Origin: Paracidovorax wautersii | GTDB lineage: Bacteria; Pseudomonadota; Gammaproteobacteria; Burkholderiales; Burkholderiaceae_C | NCBI RefSeq assembly: GCF_031453675.1 | Contig: NZ_JAVIZX010000001.1 | Span: forward strand, 3,060,001-3,124,000 | Reading direction: 5' to 3' | Length of the DNA stretch: 64,000 nucleotides | In this document: piece after piece, positions 47,438 to 56,816 of the stretch | Layout of the letters: every line of letters starts with the position of its first letter | How positions within the stretch are numbered: the first letter of the stretch is position 1 | Program-made: the position numbers and the translations under genes | Notes under the pieces: generated by a model | Told to the model about the DNA's origin: nothing | What the model saw: only the letters and a program-made list of their open reading frames with translations | Database searches by the model: none

Positions 47438-47464
47438 AAACGGTATAAACAGTTTATACCGTTT
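47438..47464. promoter_or_regulatory. Perfect 27-bp palindrome (operator candidate)
   Basis: Arms AAACGGTATAAAC and GTTTATACCGTTT surround a single A. It lies 16 bases before the Ala/Lys-rich protein start and 12 bases after the ppx stop. It has no T-tract, so it is not a normal terminator. GGTATAAAC also offers -10-like sequence, so a bound repressor would block it. Confidence 0.6.
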
Positions 47465-47475
47465 GACTTCGCGCG

Positions 47476-48954
47476 TCACGGCAGCTCGGCCGCGAACTCC
47501 CAGGGCGTCTTCTGCCAGGCCACGCTCTCTTCGCGCAGCAGATGCGCCGACTGGGGGTAGCTGGCTGCCCAGCCGGGCCGCGTGCTGATGGTGCAGCGCT
47601 GGCCCTGCAGGCGCAGCTGCAGGCCTTCCACGTCCGGCGCGCGGCGCGCGTGGCACAGCGCCACGGCCACGCGAAAGCACATCAGCTGCAGGGCGAAGGT
47701 CGGGTCGTCCAGGCCGGCCTCGAGCTTGCGCACCTTGCCGCGGTGGCCCAGCACCAGTTGGCTCAGGCGGTGCAGTTCGGGCAGGGCGAAGCCGGCGGCG
47801 TCGGTGTGGTCGAGGATGTAGGCGCCGTGGCGGTGGTAATCGCTGTGGGATATGCGGCAGCCCACCTCGTGCAGGCGGGCCGCCCAGTCCAGCTTGCGCG
47901 ACGCGCGTTCGCTGCCGGCCGGCGCGGCCTGCTCAAACAGCGCGCAGGCCAGGCGGGCGACGCGCTCGGCATGCTCCGTATCCACCGCAAAGCGCTGCAT
48001 CAGGCCGCGCACTGTGGCTGAACGCAGATCGGTGCCGGGCCGCTCGCGGTCCAGCAGGTCGTACAGAGCGCCCTGGCGCAGGGCGCCCTGGGCGACCTGC
48101 ATGCGGTCGATCTCCAGCAGGTCGAAGACGGCGCGCAGCACGCTCACGCCGCCGCCGATCACGGGGCGGCGGTCTTCCTTGAGGCCCTCCATGCGCACGC
48201 GGTCGGCACTGCGGGCGCGCAGCAGCATCTCGTGCAGCGCATCCAGGCCCTCGCGCGTGATCACGCCCGGCGGGCCGCCCAGCGCCTCCAGGATGTCGCC
48301 CACGGCGCCCGCGGTGCCGGAGGAGCCGTAGGCCACGTCCCAGGCGTCGCGGCGGTAGGTGCCCAGAGCTTCATCGAGCACCGCCTTGGCGGCGATCTCT
48401 GCGGCCTGGAAGGCCTGGGGCGTGAACAGCCCTTCGGCGAAATAGCGGCTCGACCAGGCCACGCTGCCCACGCGGAACGAGGCGACGGCGTGCGGCGTGA
48501 ACTGCTGGCCGAGGATGATCTCGGTGGAGCGGCCGCCGATGTCCACCACCAGGCGGCGCTCGTCGGATTGCGGCAGCAGGTGGGCCACCCCTTGGTAGAT
48601 CAGGCGGGCCTCTTCGGGGCCGGAGACGATGTCGATCGGATAGCCCAGGATCTCGCTGCCGCGCTGGGTGAACTCGTCGCGGTTGCGCGCCTCGCGCAGG
48701 GTCTGGGTAGCGACGGCACGCACGTGGCCGCGCGGAAAGCCGGCCAGCCGCTCCGCGAAGCGCGCCAGGCAGTCCCAGCCGCGCTGCATGGCGGCGGCGC
48801 TGAGGTTGCGGTTCTCGTCCAGGCCGGCGCCCTGGCGGACGGTTTCCTTCAGGTATTCGACGCGTTGGATGTGGCCGTGCTCGAAGCGGCCGATTTCCAG
48901 GCGGAAGCTGTTGGATCCCAGATCCACAGCCGCGAGCAGTGTTCCATCTTGCAT
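47476..48954 (-). CDS. ppx: Exopolyphosphatase (Ppx/GppA family)
   Basis: This is a 492-residue enzyme that removes terminal phosphate from polyphosphate (or pppGpp). It has the actin-like fold: LLAAVDLGSNSFRLEIGRF, RAVATQTLREARNRDEF, SGPEEARLIYQGVA, VVDIGGRSTEIILG and YGSSGTAGAVGDILEA, with a C-terminal HD-like helical domain (RLHEVGCRISHSDYHRHGAYI). The ATG at 48954 (MQDGTLL) is chosen. Opposite orientation but near ppk1, it is the degrading partner of the polyphosphate pair. A MITE-like element occupies its upstream region. Confidence 0.93.
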   Translation of the reverse strand: MQDGTLLAAVDLGSNSFRLEIGRFEHGHIQRVEYLKETVRQGAGLDENRNLSAAAMQRGWDCLARFAERLAGFPRGHVRAVATQTLREARNRDEFTQRGSEILGYPIDIVSGPEEARLIYQGVAHLLPQSDERRLVVDIGGRSTEIILGQQFTPHAVASFRVGSVAWSSRYFAEGLFTPQAFQAAEIAAKAVLDEALGTYRRDAWDVAYGSSGTAGAVGDILEALGGPPGVITREGLDALHEMLLRARSADRVRMEGLKEDRRPVIGGGVSVLRAVFDLLEIDRMQVAQGALRQGALYDLLDRERPGTDLRSATVRGLMQRFAVDTEHAERVARLACALFEQAAPAGSERASRKLDWAARLHEVGCRISHSDYHRHGAYILDHTDAAGFALPELHRLSQLVLGHRGKVRKLEAGLDDPTFALQLMCFRVAVALCHARRAPDVEGLQLRLQGQRCTISTRPGWAASYPQSAHLLREESVAWQKTPWEFAAELP

Positions 48955-49040
48955 TGTTGTGCGCGGTCGGGCGCGCTGGTTTTCTGGCGGGGCAGCATAG
49001 CATCTGCGCCGCGCTGCCGGCCGTGCGATGACGGCCTTAG

Positions 49041-49319
49041 AGCCTGTTGACGATCTCACAGGGGACCGCGTTGGAGCGCAATCGGAATGAGTGGATGCCT
49101 CGGATGCGCCGCATGGGCTTGTGCCCATGCAAGCAGCCGGGGCGTCAAGGCGTCTTTCCTGTGGCCCGATTTCGCTCCAACCCTTCGGGCCGCGGTCTTT
49201 GCGGGCGGTCTGCGGCGTTGCGACGCTGGTGGATAGCGGGGGCTATCCACTGCGCACCGCGCCTTGCATCCCCTCCCGCAAAGGCCGCTGCGCGACCCCT
49301 GGAAGATCGTGAACAGGCT
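49041..49319. mobile_element. MITE-like element with nested inverted repeats and 5-bp target duplication
   Basis: The ends, AGCCTGTT-G-ACGATCT and AGATCGT-G-AACAGGCT, are near-perfect terminal inverted repeats (24 bp with CAGGGG/CCCCTG). CTTAG flanks both sides (49036-49040 and 49320-49324), as a target duplication. Inside are further inverted repeats: TTGGAGCGCAATCGG (49071-49085) with CCGATTTCGCTCCAA (49166-49180), and GTGGATAGC/GCTATCCAC. It has no transposase frame, so it would move in trans. Confidence 0.7.
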
Positions 49320-49320
49320 C

Positions 49321-50475
49321 TTAGCCCACGATGCGGCCATGGGCGCTCAGCATGGTCTGCGTGACGGGCGGAGTGACCAGCCGGCCGTCCTGGTAGCCCA
49401 CGCTGAACCCGCCCACCTGCACGGTGGGGCGCTGGCGCAGGGCCGCCAGCACGCTGGCGCGGGTGAGTGGGCCGCTTACGCCCGCCAGCACCTCGGCGGT
49501 GTAGCGCGCGGCGATGAAGCCGGCCAGGCCCAGCGGCGAGGGGGGCTCGTCATACAGCCGGGCCAGCGCATCGCGGTAGGCGCGCACCACCGGCAACCCG
49601 GCCGTGACCGCCGGCACGGCCTGGGTGGCGATCACCGAGACGCCGCGTGGCACGCCGCCCAGCTGCGCCAGCACCTGCAGGTTCACATCCGCCAGTGCGA
49701 TGACGTAGCACTGCCCGCCGGCGGGCAGCTGCAGCTGCCGCACGAAGCCGTGCAGCTCGGGGGTGCCGCCGATGAACAGCAGCAGCGCGTCCGGCGGCGG
49801 GCGCCCTGCGGTCTGGCCCGGGGCAGAGCTGGGCTGCGCGATGGTTCGCACCTGCAGCCGGAGCGCCGCGGCCGCCTGCGCCACGGAGGGCTGGAGCTGC
49901 TGCGCCAGCCGGCTGTCTGCGAACAGCACGGACAGGCGCTGCACGCCGATGTTCGCCAGCGACTTCAGTGCATGCGCGATCTGCGCCTGGTAGTCCGGAA
50001 ACACGCGGAACACGGTGTCGGTGCAGTCCGCGTACTGGCGCAGCAGCCAGGGCGCGATCTGGGCCAGCGGCGCGCCTGTGGACGGCAGGGCGGCAATGGC
50101 CGCGGCCGCATCGTCGGCCACGCAGCCCGACAGTGCCAGGCAGGCGCTGTCCGCCCCGGCCGCTTGGACGGCCGTGCGCAGGGTGGCTGGGCTGCCGTCG
50201 GTTTCGAACACCAGGTGCTGCACCGGGCGGCCCTTGATGCCGCCGCGGGCGTTCACCTCCTGCCACGCGGCGCGCGAGCCGGTGAGGAAATCGCGTCCCA
50301 CGTCCTGGTGGGCGGCCGACATGTCCGCGATCTGGGCCACGGCCAGCGTGCGCGGGGCATCGCCCTGGGCCCCGGCCGGCAAAGCCGCCCCGGCGCCGAG
50401 CGCGCCGGCGCACCCCAACCATTGCCTGCGGCTGAGGCCGCGGACGGCCGGAGGGTGAGGGCGGCTGTCTGCCAT
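49321..50475 (-). CDS. Branched-chain amino acid type ABC transporter substrate-binding protein
   Basis: This is a 384-residue periplasmic protein of the type 1 (LivJ-like) fold. A twin-arginine signal begins it (LSRRQWLGCAGALGAGAALP), then TLAVAQIADMSAAHQDVGRD, NARGGIKGRPVQHLVFETDG and later DVNLQVLAQLGG. No permease or ATPase genes are beside it, so it is an orphan binding protein with unknown ligand. Its TAA stop lies in the target duplication of the adjacent MITE-like element, so the insertion may have slightly changed its 3' end. Confidence 0.8.
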   Translation of the reverse strand: MADSRPHPPAVRGLSRRQWLGCAGALGAGAALPAGAQGDAPRTLAVAQIADMSAAHQDVGRDFLTGSRAAWQEVNARGGIKGRPVQHLVFETDGSPATLRTAVQAAGADSACLALSGCVADDAAAAIAALPSTGAPLAQIAPWLLRQYADCTDTVFRVFPDYQAQIAHALKSLANIGVQRLSVLFADSRLAQQLQPSVAQAAAALRLQVRTIAQPSSAPGQTAGRPPPDALLLFIGGTPELHGFVRQLQLPAGGQCYVIALADVNLQVLAQLGGVPRGVSVIATQAVPAVTAGLPVVRAYRDALARLYDEPPSPLGLAGFIAARYTAEVLAGVSGPLTRASVLAALRQRPTVQVGGFSVGYQDGRLVTPPVTQTMLSAHGRIVG

Positions 50476-50520
50476 CGGATGGGTCTTGGGGCGGTGGTAA
50501 GCGGCTTCTGCAGCAGTGGC

Positions 50521-51009
50521 TTACTTCTTAGGCGGCATCAGCACGCGGTCGATCACGTGCATTACGCCGTTGCTGGCGCGCAGGTCGGCCTGCTCCACCA
50601 TGGCGTCTTCCACCGTCACGAAGGTGCCGGCGCGGGACACGGCCACATTGGCGCCCTGCAAGGTCTTCAGATTGCCGGCCTTCAGGTCGGCGGCGGCCAG
50701 GGCGCCGGGCACGATGTGGTAGCTCAGCACGGCCTTGAGCTGCGCCTTGTCGGCCTTGAGAGCGGCCAGGGTCTTGGCGGGCACCGCCTGGAAGGCCGCG
50801 TCCGAGGGGGCGAATACGGTGTAAGGGGCGGCGCCCTCCAACGTGCCGGCCAGGCCGGCTTCCGCGACCAGTTGCTGGAAGGTGCTCAGACCCTTGGTAT
50901 CAGCGACCGTGCCGCTCAGGGTGCGGGAGGTCGGCGCGCTGGCGCAGGCGCCCAGCAGGGCGGCCGTGGCCAGGATGAGGACGGATTGAAGGGCATTGCG
51001 GCGGAACAT
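50521..51009 (-). CDS. Fasciclin-domain lipoprotein
   Basis: This is a 162-residue protein: a signal with lipobox LLGACAS (Cys ~22), then one fasciclin domain (GLSTFQQLVAEAGLAGTLEG, YTVFAPSDAAFQAVP, LSYHIVPGALAA, ASNGVMHVIDRVLMP). Such domains mediate adhesion or protein contact at the cell surface. It is divergent from pstS and shares the gap containing the Pho box, but whether it is phosphate-regulated is not clear. Confidence 0.88.
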   Translation of the reverse strand: MFRRNALQSVLILATAALLGACASAPTSRTLSGTVADTKGLSTFQQLVAEAGLAGTLEGAAPYTVFAPSDAAFQAVPAKTLAALKADKAQLKAVLSYHIVPGALAAADLKAGNLKTLQGANVAVSRAGTFVTVEDAMVEQADLRASNGVMHVIDRVLMPPKK

Positions 51010-51152
51010 GGACGAATCTCCCGAGGGGTTGTGATGGGCCGATCCCCGGCGGGCCGCGGATCGGTGGCGGGAATCTACGCAGCCTCTGCGACAGCCCTGT
51101 GACACTTTTGTGGCGCTGCACCGCGGGCGGCGCCTGTGACATGCCGGGATGA

Positions 51153-51170
51153 CTGTCACGACGATGTCAT
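51153..51170 (+). promoter_or_regulatory. Pho box of the pst operon
   Basis: CTGTCAC-GACG-ATGTCAT matches the 7-4-7 PhoB site with one mismatch in each half. TAGAGT at 51181-51186 lies 10 bases further and could be the -10. pstS begins 53 bases downstream of the box. Confidence 0.8.
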
Positions 51171-51223
51171 AAACGCCACCTAGAGTCGCCCTCATTGATT
51201 TTTCCCAACCAAGAGGTCTCTTC

Positions 51224-52264
51224 ATGAAACTGTCTGCGATTCGTGTCCTGGTGTCTGGTGTCGTCGCTGCGGGTGCCTTCTCCAGCGCCTGGGCGCAACA
51301 GGAAGCCACCGGCGCCGGCGCCAGCTTCCCGGCTCCCCTGTACTCCAAGTGGGCTGCCGACTACAACAAGGCCACGGGCGTGAAGATCAACTACCAGTCC
51401 GTGGGCTCCGGCGCCGGCCTGCGCCAGATCGAAGCCAAGACGGTGGACTTCGGCGCTTCCGACGCCCCCCTGAAGGACGACGAGCTGACCAAGAAGGGCC
51501 TGGTGCAGTTCCCCACCGTCATCGGCGGCATCGTGCCCGTGGTCAACATCAAGGGCATCGCTCCCGGTCAGATGAAGCTCAACGGCCAGGTGCTGGGCGA
51601 CATCTACCTGGGCAAGATCACCAAGTGGAACGACGACGCCATCAAGGCGCTGAACCCTGGCGTGAACCTGCCCGACGCTGCCATCGCCCCGGTGCGCCGC
51701 GCCGACGGTTCGGGCACCACGTTCGGCTTCACCAACTACCTGAGCAAGGTGAATGCCGAGTGGAAGTCCAAGGTCGGCGAAGGCACGGCCGTGAACTGGC
51801 CCACCGGCGCGGGCGGCAAGGGCAACGAGGGCGTGGCCGCCTTCGTGGGCCGTCTGCCCAACTCCATCGGCTATGTCGAGTACGCCTACGTCAAGCAGAA
51901 CAAGCTGACCTACACCCAGCTGCAAAACAGCGCCGGCAGCTTCGTGTCGCCTGACGATGGCACCTTCAAGGCGGCTGCCGCCGGCGCCGACTGGGCCAAG
52001 AGCTTCTACCAGATCCTGACCAACCAGCCCGGCAAGGATGCCTGGCCCATCACCTCGGCCACCTTCATCCTGATGCAGAAGTCGCAGGACAAGCCGGCGC
52101 AGGCCGCCACCGCCCTGAAGTTCTTCGAATGGGCCTACAAGTCGGGTGACAAGACCGCTGCCGATCTGGACTACGTGCCCATGCCCGACAGCGTCAAGAA
52201 CGTGATCCTGAAGTCGTGGGACGACATCAGGGACACTTCGGGCAAGGCGATTGCCCTGAAGTAA
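51224..52264 (+). CDS. pstS: Phosphate ABC transporter substrate-binding protein PstS
   Basis: This is the 346-residue periplasmic phosphate receptor. A Sec signal (residues 1-25, AAGAFSSAWA) precedes the mature start TGAGASFPAPLYSKWAADYN. Phosphate ligands lie in GSGAGLRQIEA, FGASDAPL and RADGSGTTFGFTNYL. It is the first gene of the complete pstSCAB-phoU-phoBR run and sits behind a Pho box. Confidence 0.97.
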   Translation: MKLSAIRVLVSGVVAAGAFSSAWAQQEATGAGASFPAPLYSKWAADYNKATGVKINYQSVGSGAGLRQIEAKTVDFGASDAPLKDDELTKKGLVQFPTVIGGIVPVVNIKGIAPGQMKLNGQVLGDIYLGKITKWNDDAIKALNPGVNLPDAAIAPVRRADGSGTTFGFTNYLSKVNAEWKSKVGEGTAVNWPTGAGGKGNEGVAAFVGRLPNSIGYVEYAYVKQNKLTYTQLQNSAGSFVSPDDGTFKAAAAGADWAKSFYQILTNQPGKDAWPITSATFILMQKSQDKPAQAATALKFFEWAYKSGDKTAADLDYVPMPDSVKNVILKSWDDIRDTSGKAIALK

Positions 52265-52327
52265 AAACCGGGGGCGGCCCGCGCAGGCGGGCTGCCCCTT
52301 TCGCTCAACCATCGAAGGCCCACCGAC

Positions 52328-53353
52328 GTGTCCTCAACGTTGCCCGTCCGCCCCGCGCCGTCCCTGGACGCCGCGCCGGGCATTCCCCGTACCACCCCTC
52401 CGCCACGCTCTCCCATGATTTCCGGTGTCATCGCTGACCGCATCTTCGGCTGGCTGGCGCGTGGCGCCGCGCTGCTGACGCTGGCGCTGCTGCTGGGCAT
52501 CCTGGCCTCGCTGGTGGTCGGCGCCTGGCCTTCGATCACACAGTACGGCCTGGGCTTCCTGACGAGCAGCGTCTGGGACCCCGTCCAGAACGAGTACGGC
52601 GGCCTGGTGATGATCTACGGCACGCTGGCCACCTCCATCATCGCGCTGCTGATCGCCGTGCCGGTCAGTTTCGGCATCGCCCTGTTCCTGACCGAACTGT
52701 CGCCCGCGTGGCTCAAGCGCCCCCTGGGCACGGCCATCGAACTGCTGGCCGCCGTGCCTTCCATCGTGTACGGCATGTGGGGCCTGATGGTGTTCGGCCC
52801 CATCCTCGCCACCTACGTCCAGCAGCCGCTGCAGTCGCTCTTCGCGGGCGTGCCGGTGCTGGGCGCCTTCGTGTCCGGCCCGCCGGTCGGCATCGGCATT
52901 CTGGCGGCCGGCATCATCCTGGCCATCATGATCATTCCGTTCATCGCTGCGGTGATGCGCGATGTGTTCGAGGTCACGCCGGCCCTGCTCAAGGAGTCGG
53001 CCTACGGCCTGGGCTCCACCACCTGGGAGGTGGTCTGGAAGGTCGTGCTGCCCTACACCAAGACCGGCGTGCTCGGCGGTGTCATGCTCGGCCTGGGCCG
53101 TGCGCTGGGCGAGACCATGGCCGTCACCTTCGTCATCGGCAACATGAACCAGCTCAGCTCGCTGTCGATCTTCGACGCGGCCAACAGCATCACCTCGGCA
53201 CTGGCCAACGAGTTCGCCGAAGCCGGCGAGGGCCTGCACCAGGCCTCGCTGATCTACCTGGGCCTGGTCCTGTTCTTCATCACCTTCGTGGTCCTGGCGC
53301 TGTCCAAGGTCCTGTTGTCGCGCCTCAAGAAGGGCGAGGGAGCCCGCGCATGA
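52328..53353 (+). CDS. pstC: Phosphate ABC transporter permease PstC
   Basis: This is a 341-residue permease subunit with six membrane helices; the signature EAA loop is [21 protein letters not shown]. The start at GTG 52328 gives a Pro-rich 29-residue extension; the ATG at 52415 would start directly before the first helix. It overlaps pstA (ATGA). Confidence 0.95.
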   Translation: MSSTLPVRPAPSLDAAPGIPRTTPPPRSPMISGVIADRIFGWLARGAALLTLALLLGILASLVVGAWPSITQYGLGFLTSSVWDPVQNEYGGLVMIYGTLATSIIALLIAVPVSFGIALFLTELSPAWLKRPLGTAIELLAAVPSIVYGMWGLMVFGPILATYVQQPLQSLFAGVPVLGAFVSGPPVGIGILAAGIILAIMIIPFIAAVMRDVFEVTPALLKESAYGLGSTTWEVVWKVVLPYTKTGVLGGVMLGLGRALGETMAVTFVIGNMNQLSSLSIFDAANSITSALANEFAEAGEGLHQASLIYLGLVLFFITFVVLALSKVLLSRLKKGEGARA

Positions 53354-54234
53354 GCAGCACGTCGCAAAAACTCATCTCCGCGGCCGAACTGGCTCAGGTG
53401 CGCCAGGCGCGCTACGCGGGTCGCAAGCGGGTGAACCAGATCGCACTCACGCTGTCGCTGGCCGCCATGGCCTTCGGCGTGTTCTGGCTGATCTGGATCC
53501 TGTGGGAAACCGTCCGCCTGGGCGTGGGCGGACTGAGCCTGGCCCTGTTCACGGAGATGACACCGCCGCCCAACGAGGCGGGCGGCATCTCCAATGCTAT
53601 CTACGGCTCCTTCGTGATGGTGCTGCTGGCCACTTTCGTCGGCACGCCCGTCGGCATCATGGCCGGCGTCTACCTGGCGGAATACGACCCCCGTGGCTGG
53701 CTGGCTTCCACCACCCGCTTCGTCAACGACATCCTGCTGTCGGCGCCCAGCATCGTCATCGGCCTGTTCGTGTACGCGGTGGTGGTGGCGCGCTTCAAGA
53801 GCTTCTCGGCCTACGCCGGCGTGCTGGCCCTGGCGCTGATCGTGATTCCGGTGGTGATCCGCACCACCGAGAACATGCTCACGCTGGTGCCCGCCAGCCT
53901 GCGCGAAGCGGCCTATGCCCTGGGCACGCCCAAGTGGAAGGTCATCACCCTGGTCACGCTGCGCGCTGCCCGCGCCGGTGTCATCACCGGGGTGCTGCTG
54001 GCCGTGGCCCGCATCGCCGGCGAGACCGCGCCGCTGCTGTTCACCGCGCTGAACAACCAGTTCTGGAACTCCGACCTGTCCAAGCCCATGGCCAGCCTGC
54101 CGGTCACGATCTTCAAGTTCGCCATGAGCCCGTATGAGAACTGGCAGCAGCTGGCCTGGGCCGGCGTGTTCCTCATCACCGTGGCGGTGCTCGGCCTCAA
54201 CATCCTGGCCCGCGTGCTGACGCGCCAGAAGTAA
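53350..54234 (+). CDS. pstA: Phosphate ABC transporter permease PstA
   Basis: This is the 294-residue second permease of the Pst transporter, with six membrane helices and the EAA loop [20 protein letters not shown]. The cytoplasmic N-terminus is ~40 residues. The ATG at 53350 overlaps the pstC stop by four bases, and pstB follows after 21 bases. Confidence 0.96.
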   Translation: MSSTSQKLISAAELAQVRQARYAGRKRVNQIALTLSLAAMAFGVFWLIWILWETVRLGVGGLSLALFTEMTPPPNEAGGISNAIYGSFVMVLLATFVGTPVGIMAGVYLAEYDPRGWLASTTRFVNDILLSAPSIVIGLFVYAVVVARFKSFSAYAGVLALALIVIPVVIRTTENMLTLVPASLREAAYALGTPKWKVITLVTLRAARAGVITGVLLAVARIAGETAPLLFTALNNQFWNSDLSKPMASLPVTIFKFAMSPYENWQQLAWAGVFLITVAVLGLNILARVLTRQK

Positions 54235-54255
54235 GCTTTTCTCCAGGGAAACCAC

Positions 54256-55038
54256 ATGCCCCTTCACAAGACGACCTCGCCCGCCGCGTCCAAGATCACG
54301 GTGCGCGACCTGAACTTCTACTATGGCAAGTTCCACGCCCTCAAGGGCATCAACCTCGACATTCCCGAGAAGAAGGTCACCGCCTTCATCGGTCCGTCGG
54401 GCTGCGGCAAGTCGACGCTGCTGCGCACCTTCAACCGCATGTTCGAGCTGTACCCCGAGCAGCGCGCCGAAGGCCAGATCGTGCTGGACGGCGAGAACCT
54501 GCTGACCAGCAAGCAGGACGTGGCGCTCATCCGCGCCAAGGTCGGCATGGTGTTCCAGAAGCCCACGCCGTTCCCCATGTCCATCTACGACAACATCGCC
54601 TTCGGCGTGAAGCTGTTCGAGAGCCTGAGCGCGACCGACATGGACGACCGGGTGGAATGGGCCCTGCGCAAGGCCGCGCTGTGGAACGAGGTGAAGGACA
54701 AGCTCAACCAGAGCGGTTCCGGCCTCTCCGGCGGGCAGCAGCAACGGCTGTGCATCGCCCGCGGCATCGCCATCAAGCCCGAGGTGCTGCTGCTGGACGA
54801 GCCCTGCTCGGCGCTGGACCCGATCTCCACCGCCAAGGTGGAAGAGCTGATCGCCGAGCTGAAGAACGACTACACGGTGGTCATCGTCACCCACAACATG
54901 CAGCAGGCTGCGCGTTGCAGCGACTACACCGCCTACATGTACCTGGGCGATCTGGTCGAGTTCGGCGAGACCGAGCAGATGTTCTTCAAGCCGCAGCGCA
55001 AGGAAACCGAAGACTACATCACCGGCCGTTTCGGCTGA
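54256..55038 (+). CDS. pstB: Phosphate ABC transporter ATP-binding protein PstB
   Basis: This is the 260-residue ATPase of the Pst transporter. It has Walker [13 protein letters not shown]-loop [16 protein letters not shown], signature [15 protein letters not shown] and Walker [13 protein letters not shown]. It also takes part in phosphate signalling with PhoU and PhoR. Confidence 0.97.
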   Translation: MPLHKTTSPAASKITVRDLNFYYGKFHALKGINLDIPEKKVTAFIGPSGCGKSTLLRTFNRMFELYPEQRAEGQIVLDGENLLTSKQDVALIRAKVGMVFQKPTPFPMSIYDNIAFGVKLFESLSATDMDDRVEWALRKAALWNEVKDKLNQSGSGLSGGQQQRLCIARGIAIKPEVLLLDEPCSALDPISTAKVEELIAELKNDYTVVIVTHNMQQAARCSDYTAYMYLGDLVEFGETEQMFFKPQRKETEDYITGRFG

Positions 55039-55052
55039 CAGGAGACGCGGCA

Positions 55053-55754
55053 ATGCCAGAAAAACACCTTTCCTCCCAGTTCGACAGCGAACTCAACAGC
55101 ATCTCGGCCCGCGTGATGGAACTCGGCGGCCTCGTCGAGTCGCAGATCCGCCAGGCCATCTACGCGCTGTCGCAGTTCAGCGTCGAAGCGGCTGCCCAGG
55201 TCGAGGCCATCGAGCTGCGCGTGAACGCGATGGAAGTGGAGATCGACCACGAGCTGTCGTCCATCATCGCCCGGCGTCAGCCCACGGCACGCGACCTGCG
55301 CCTGCTCATCGCTTTCAGCAAGGCCACGGCCAACCTCGAGCGCATGGGCGACGAGGCTACCAAGATGGCGCGCATGGTCAAGTCCATCATCGAGAGCGGT
55401 TCGGCGCGCTCGCTGCCCACCAACGACCTGCGGGTGGCGGCCGATCTGGCCTCCGGCCTGCTGCGCAAGGCGCTGGACGCCTTCGCCCGGCTGGACACCA
55501 AGGGCGCTGTGTCCATCCTCAAGGAGGACGACCTGATCGACAAGGAGTTCGACGGTTTCGTGCGCAAGCTCATCACCTACATGATGGAAGACCCGCGTAC
55601 CATCTCCTCCAGCCTGGACCTGCTCTTCCTGGCCAAGGCCATCGAGCGGATCGGCGACCATTCCAAGAACGTAGCCGAACTGATCATCTATCTCGTCAAG
55701 GGCAAGGATGTGCGGCATACGACGCTCGACGAGATCGAATCGGCCGTGCTCTGA
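55053..55754 (+). CDS. phoU: Phosphate signalling regulator PhoU
   Basis: This is a 233-residue all-helical protein of two PhoU repeats (MELGGLVESQIRQAIYALSQ; LLFLAKAIERIGDHSKNVAE). It links the Pst transporter to PhoR and keeps the Pho regulon off when phosphate is plentiful. AGGAGA lies before the ATG at 55053. Confidence 0.96.
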   Translation: MPEKHLSSQFDSELNSISARVMELGGLVESQIRQAIYALSQFSVEAAAQVEAIELRVNAMEVEIDHELSSIIARRQPTARDLRLLIAFSKATANLERMGDEATKMARMVKSIIESGSARSLPTNDLRVAADLASGLLRKALDAFARLDTKGAVSILKEDDLIDKEFDGFVRKLITYMMEDPRTISSSLDLLFLAKAIERIGDHSKNVAELIIYLVKGKDVRHTTLDEIESAVL

Positions 55755-55769
55755 AAGGCGGTGGACTGA

Positions 55770-56477
55770 ATGAAGAAGCTACCCCGTGTGCTGATCGTCG
55801 AGGACGAGTCGGCGATTGCCGAACTCATCGCCGTCAATCTGCGCCACAACGGTTTCCAGCCGATCTGGTCCGAGGACGGCGAGTCGGCCCAGCGCGAGCT
55901 GGATGCCGTGCTGCCCGACGTGATCCTGCTCGACTGGATGCTGCCCGGCCAGAGCGGCCTGCAGCTGGCGCGCAAATGGCGTGCCGACAGCCGCACCAAG
56001 CCTATTCCCATCCTCATGCTCACCGCCCGCGGCGATGAGCCCGACAAGGTGGCGGGCCTGGACGCGGGCGCCGATGACTACATCACCAAGCCGTTCTCCA
56101 CGCAGGAGCTGCTGGCGCGCATCCGCGCCGTGCTGCGCCGCCGCGCGCCCGAGCAGGTGAGCGACAGCGTCACCATCGGCGACCTGGTGCTGGATGCCGC
56201 CACGTACCGCGTGACCTTCCAGGGCCAGCAGCTCAAGGTCGGCCCGACCGAGTTCAAGCTGCTGCACTTTCTGATGAAGCATTCCGAGCGCGTGCACAGC
56301 CGCGCGCAGTTGCTGGACAAGGTGTGGGGCGACCACGTCTTCATCGAAGAGCGCACGGTGGACGTGCATGTGAAACGCCTGCGCGAAGCACTGGGCGTGG
56401 CCGGCGCCATGGTGGAAACCGTGCGCGGCGCGGGCTACCGGCTCACGGCGCAGCCGCAGGCGCTGATGCGCGCTTGA
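55770..56477 (+). CDS. phoB: Phosphate regulon response regulator PhoB
   Basis: This is a 235-residue OmpR-type regulator. The receiver domain has the acidic pocket VEDESA, the phosphorylated Asp in LLDWMLPG (~54) and TKPFSTQELLARI. The DNA-binding winged helix has VGPTEFKLLHFLMKHSERVHSR and EERTVDVHVKRLREALG. It should bind the Pho boxes found before pstS, ppk1 and perhaps the olsB-like gene. phoR does not follow directly; 339 bases of repeats intervene. Confidence 0.97.
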   Translation: MKKLPRVLIVEDESAIAELIAVNLRHNGFQPIWSEDGESAQRELDAVLPDVILLDWMLPGQSGLQLARKWRADSRTKPIPILMLTARGDEPDKVAGLDAGADDYITKPFSTQELLARIRAVLRRRAPEQVSDSVTIGDLVLDAATYRVTFQGQQLKVGPTEFKLLHFLMKHSERVHSRAQLLDKVWGDHVFIEERTVDVHVKRLREALGVAGAMVETVRGAGYRLTAQPQALMRA

Positions 56478-56486
56478 GCCGGCGCA

Positions 56487-56615
56487 CAACCCCCTGAGCG
56501 GCTGCGCCGCTTCCCCCTTCTCTCGGCTTCGCCGGGAAGGGGGACGACGCCGGTGGCCGGGCAAAGCCCGTTCCACGGCGTCTGCTGGTCTGGCCTGCTC
56601 CGCGGCCTTTTGATG
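56487..56615. repeat. REP-like block of three hairpins between phoB and phoR
   Basis: Three inverted repeats follow one another: AGCGGC-TGC-GCCGCT, then CCCCCTTC...GAAGGGGG, then GACGCCG...CGGCGTC enclosing GGGCAAAGCCC. This resembles extragenic repeats I associate with Comamonadaceae chromosomes. It could end or attenuate transcription after phoB. Confidence 0.55.
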
Positions 56616-56704
56616 GGTGACGGGGTGCCTGTTCTGACTGCGGCGCCCCGGCGCAAAATGGGGGCTCGATCTTGGGATGACCACCCGCAAGATTGACGCT
56701 CCGT

Positions 56705-56767
56705 CTACCGTCTACCGTCTACCGTCTACCGTCTACCGTCTACCGTCTACCGTCTACCGTCTACCGA
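56705..56767 (+). repeat. Heptanucleotide tandem repeat (CTACCGT) x 8 plus partial
   Basis: Eight exact copies of CTACCGT (56705-56760) are followed by CTACCG. It lies 50 bases before the phoR start. Because 7 is not a multiple of 3, each copy gained or lost shifts the frame; the repeat has no stop codon in any forward frame. Confidence 0.9.
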
Positions 56768-56816
56768 TGACTCTTGCTGCAAGGCGTCAGGCCTTACTCC
56801 TCACATCACTGCATCC

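Noticed and set aside
56705-56767. Tandem CTACCGT as a CRISPR-like array
   Set aside because: Units are 7 bp with no spacers; it is a simple tandem repeat.
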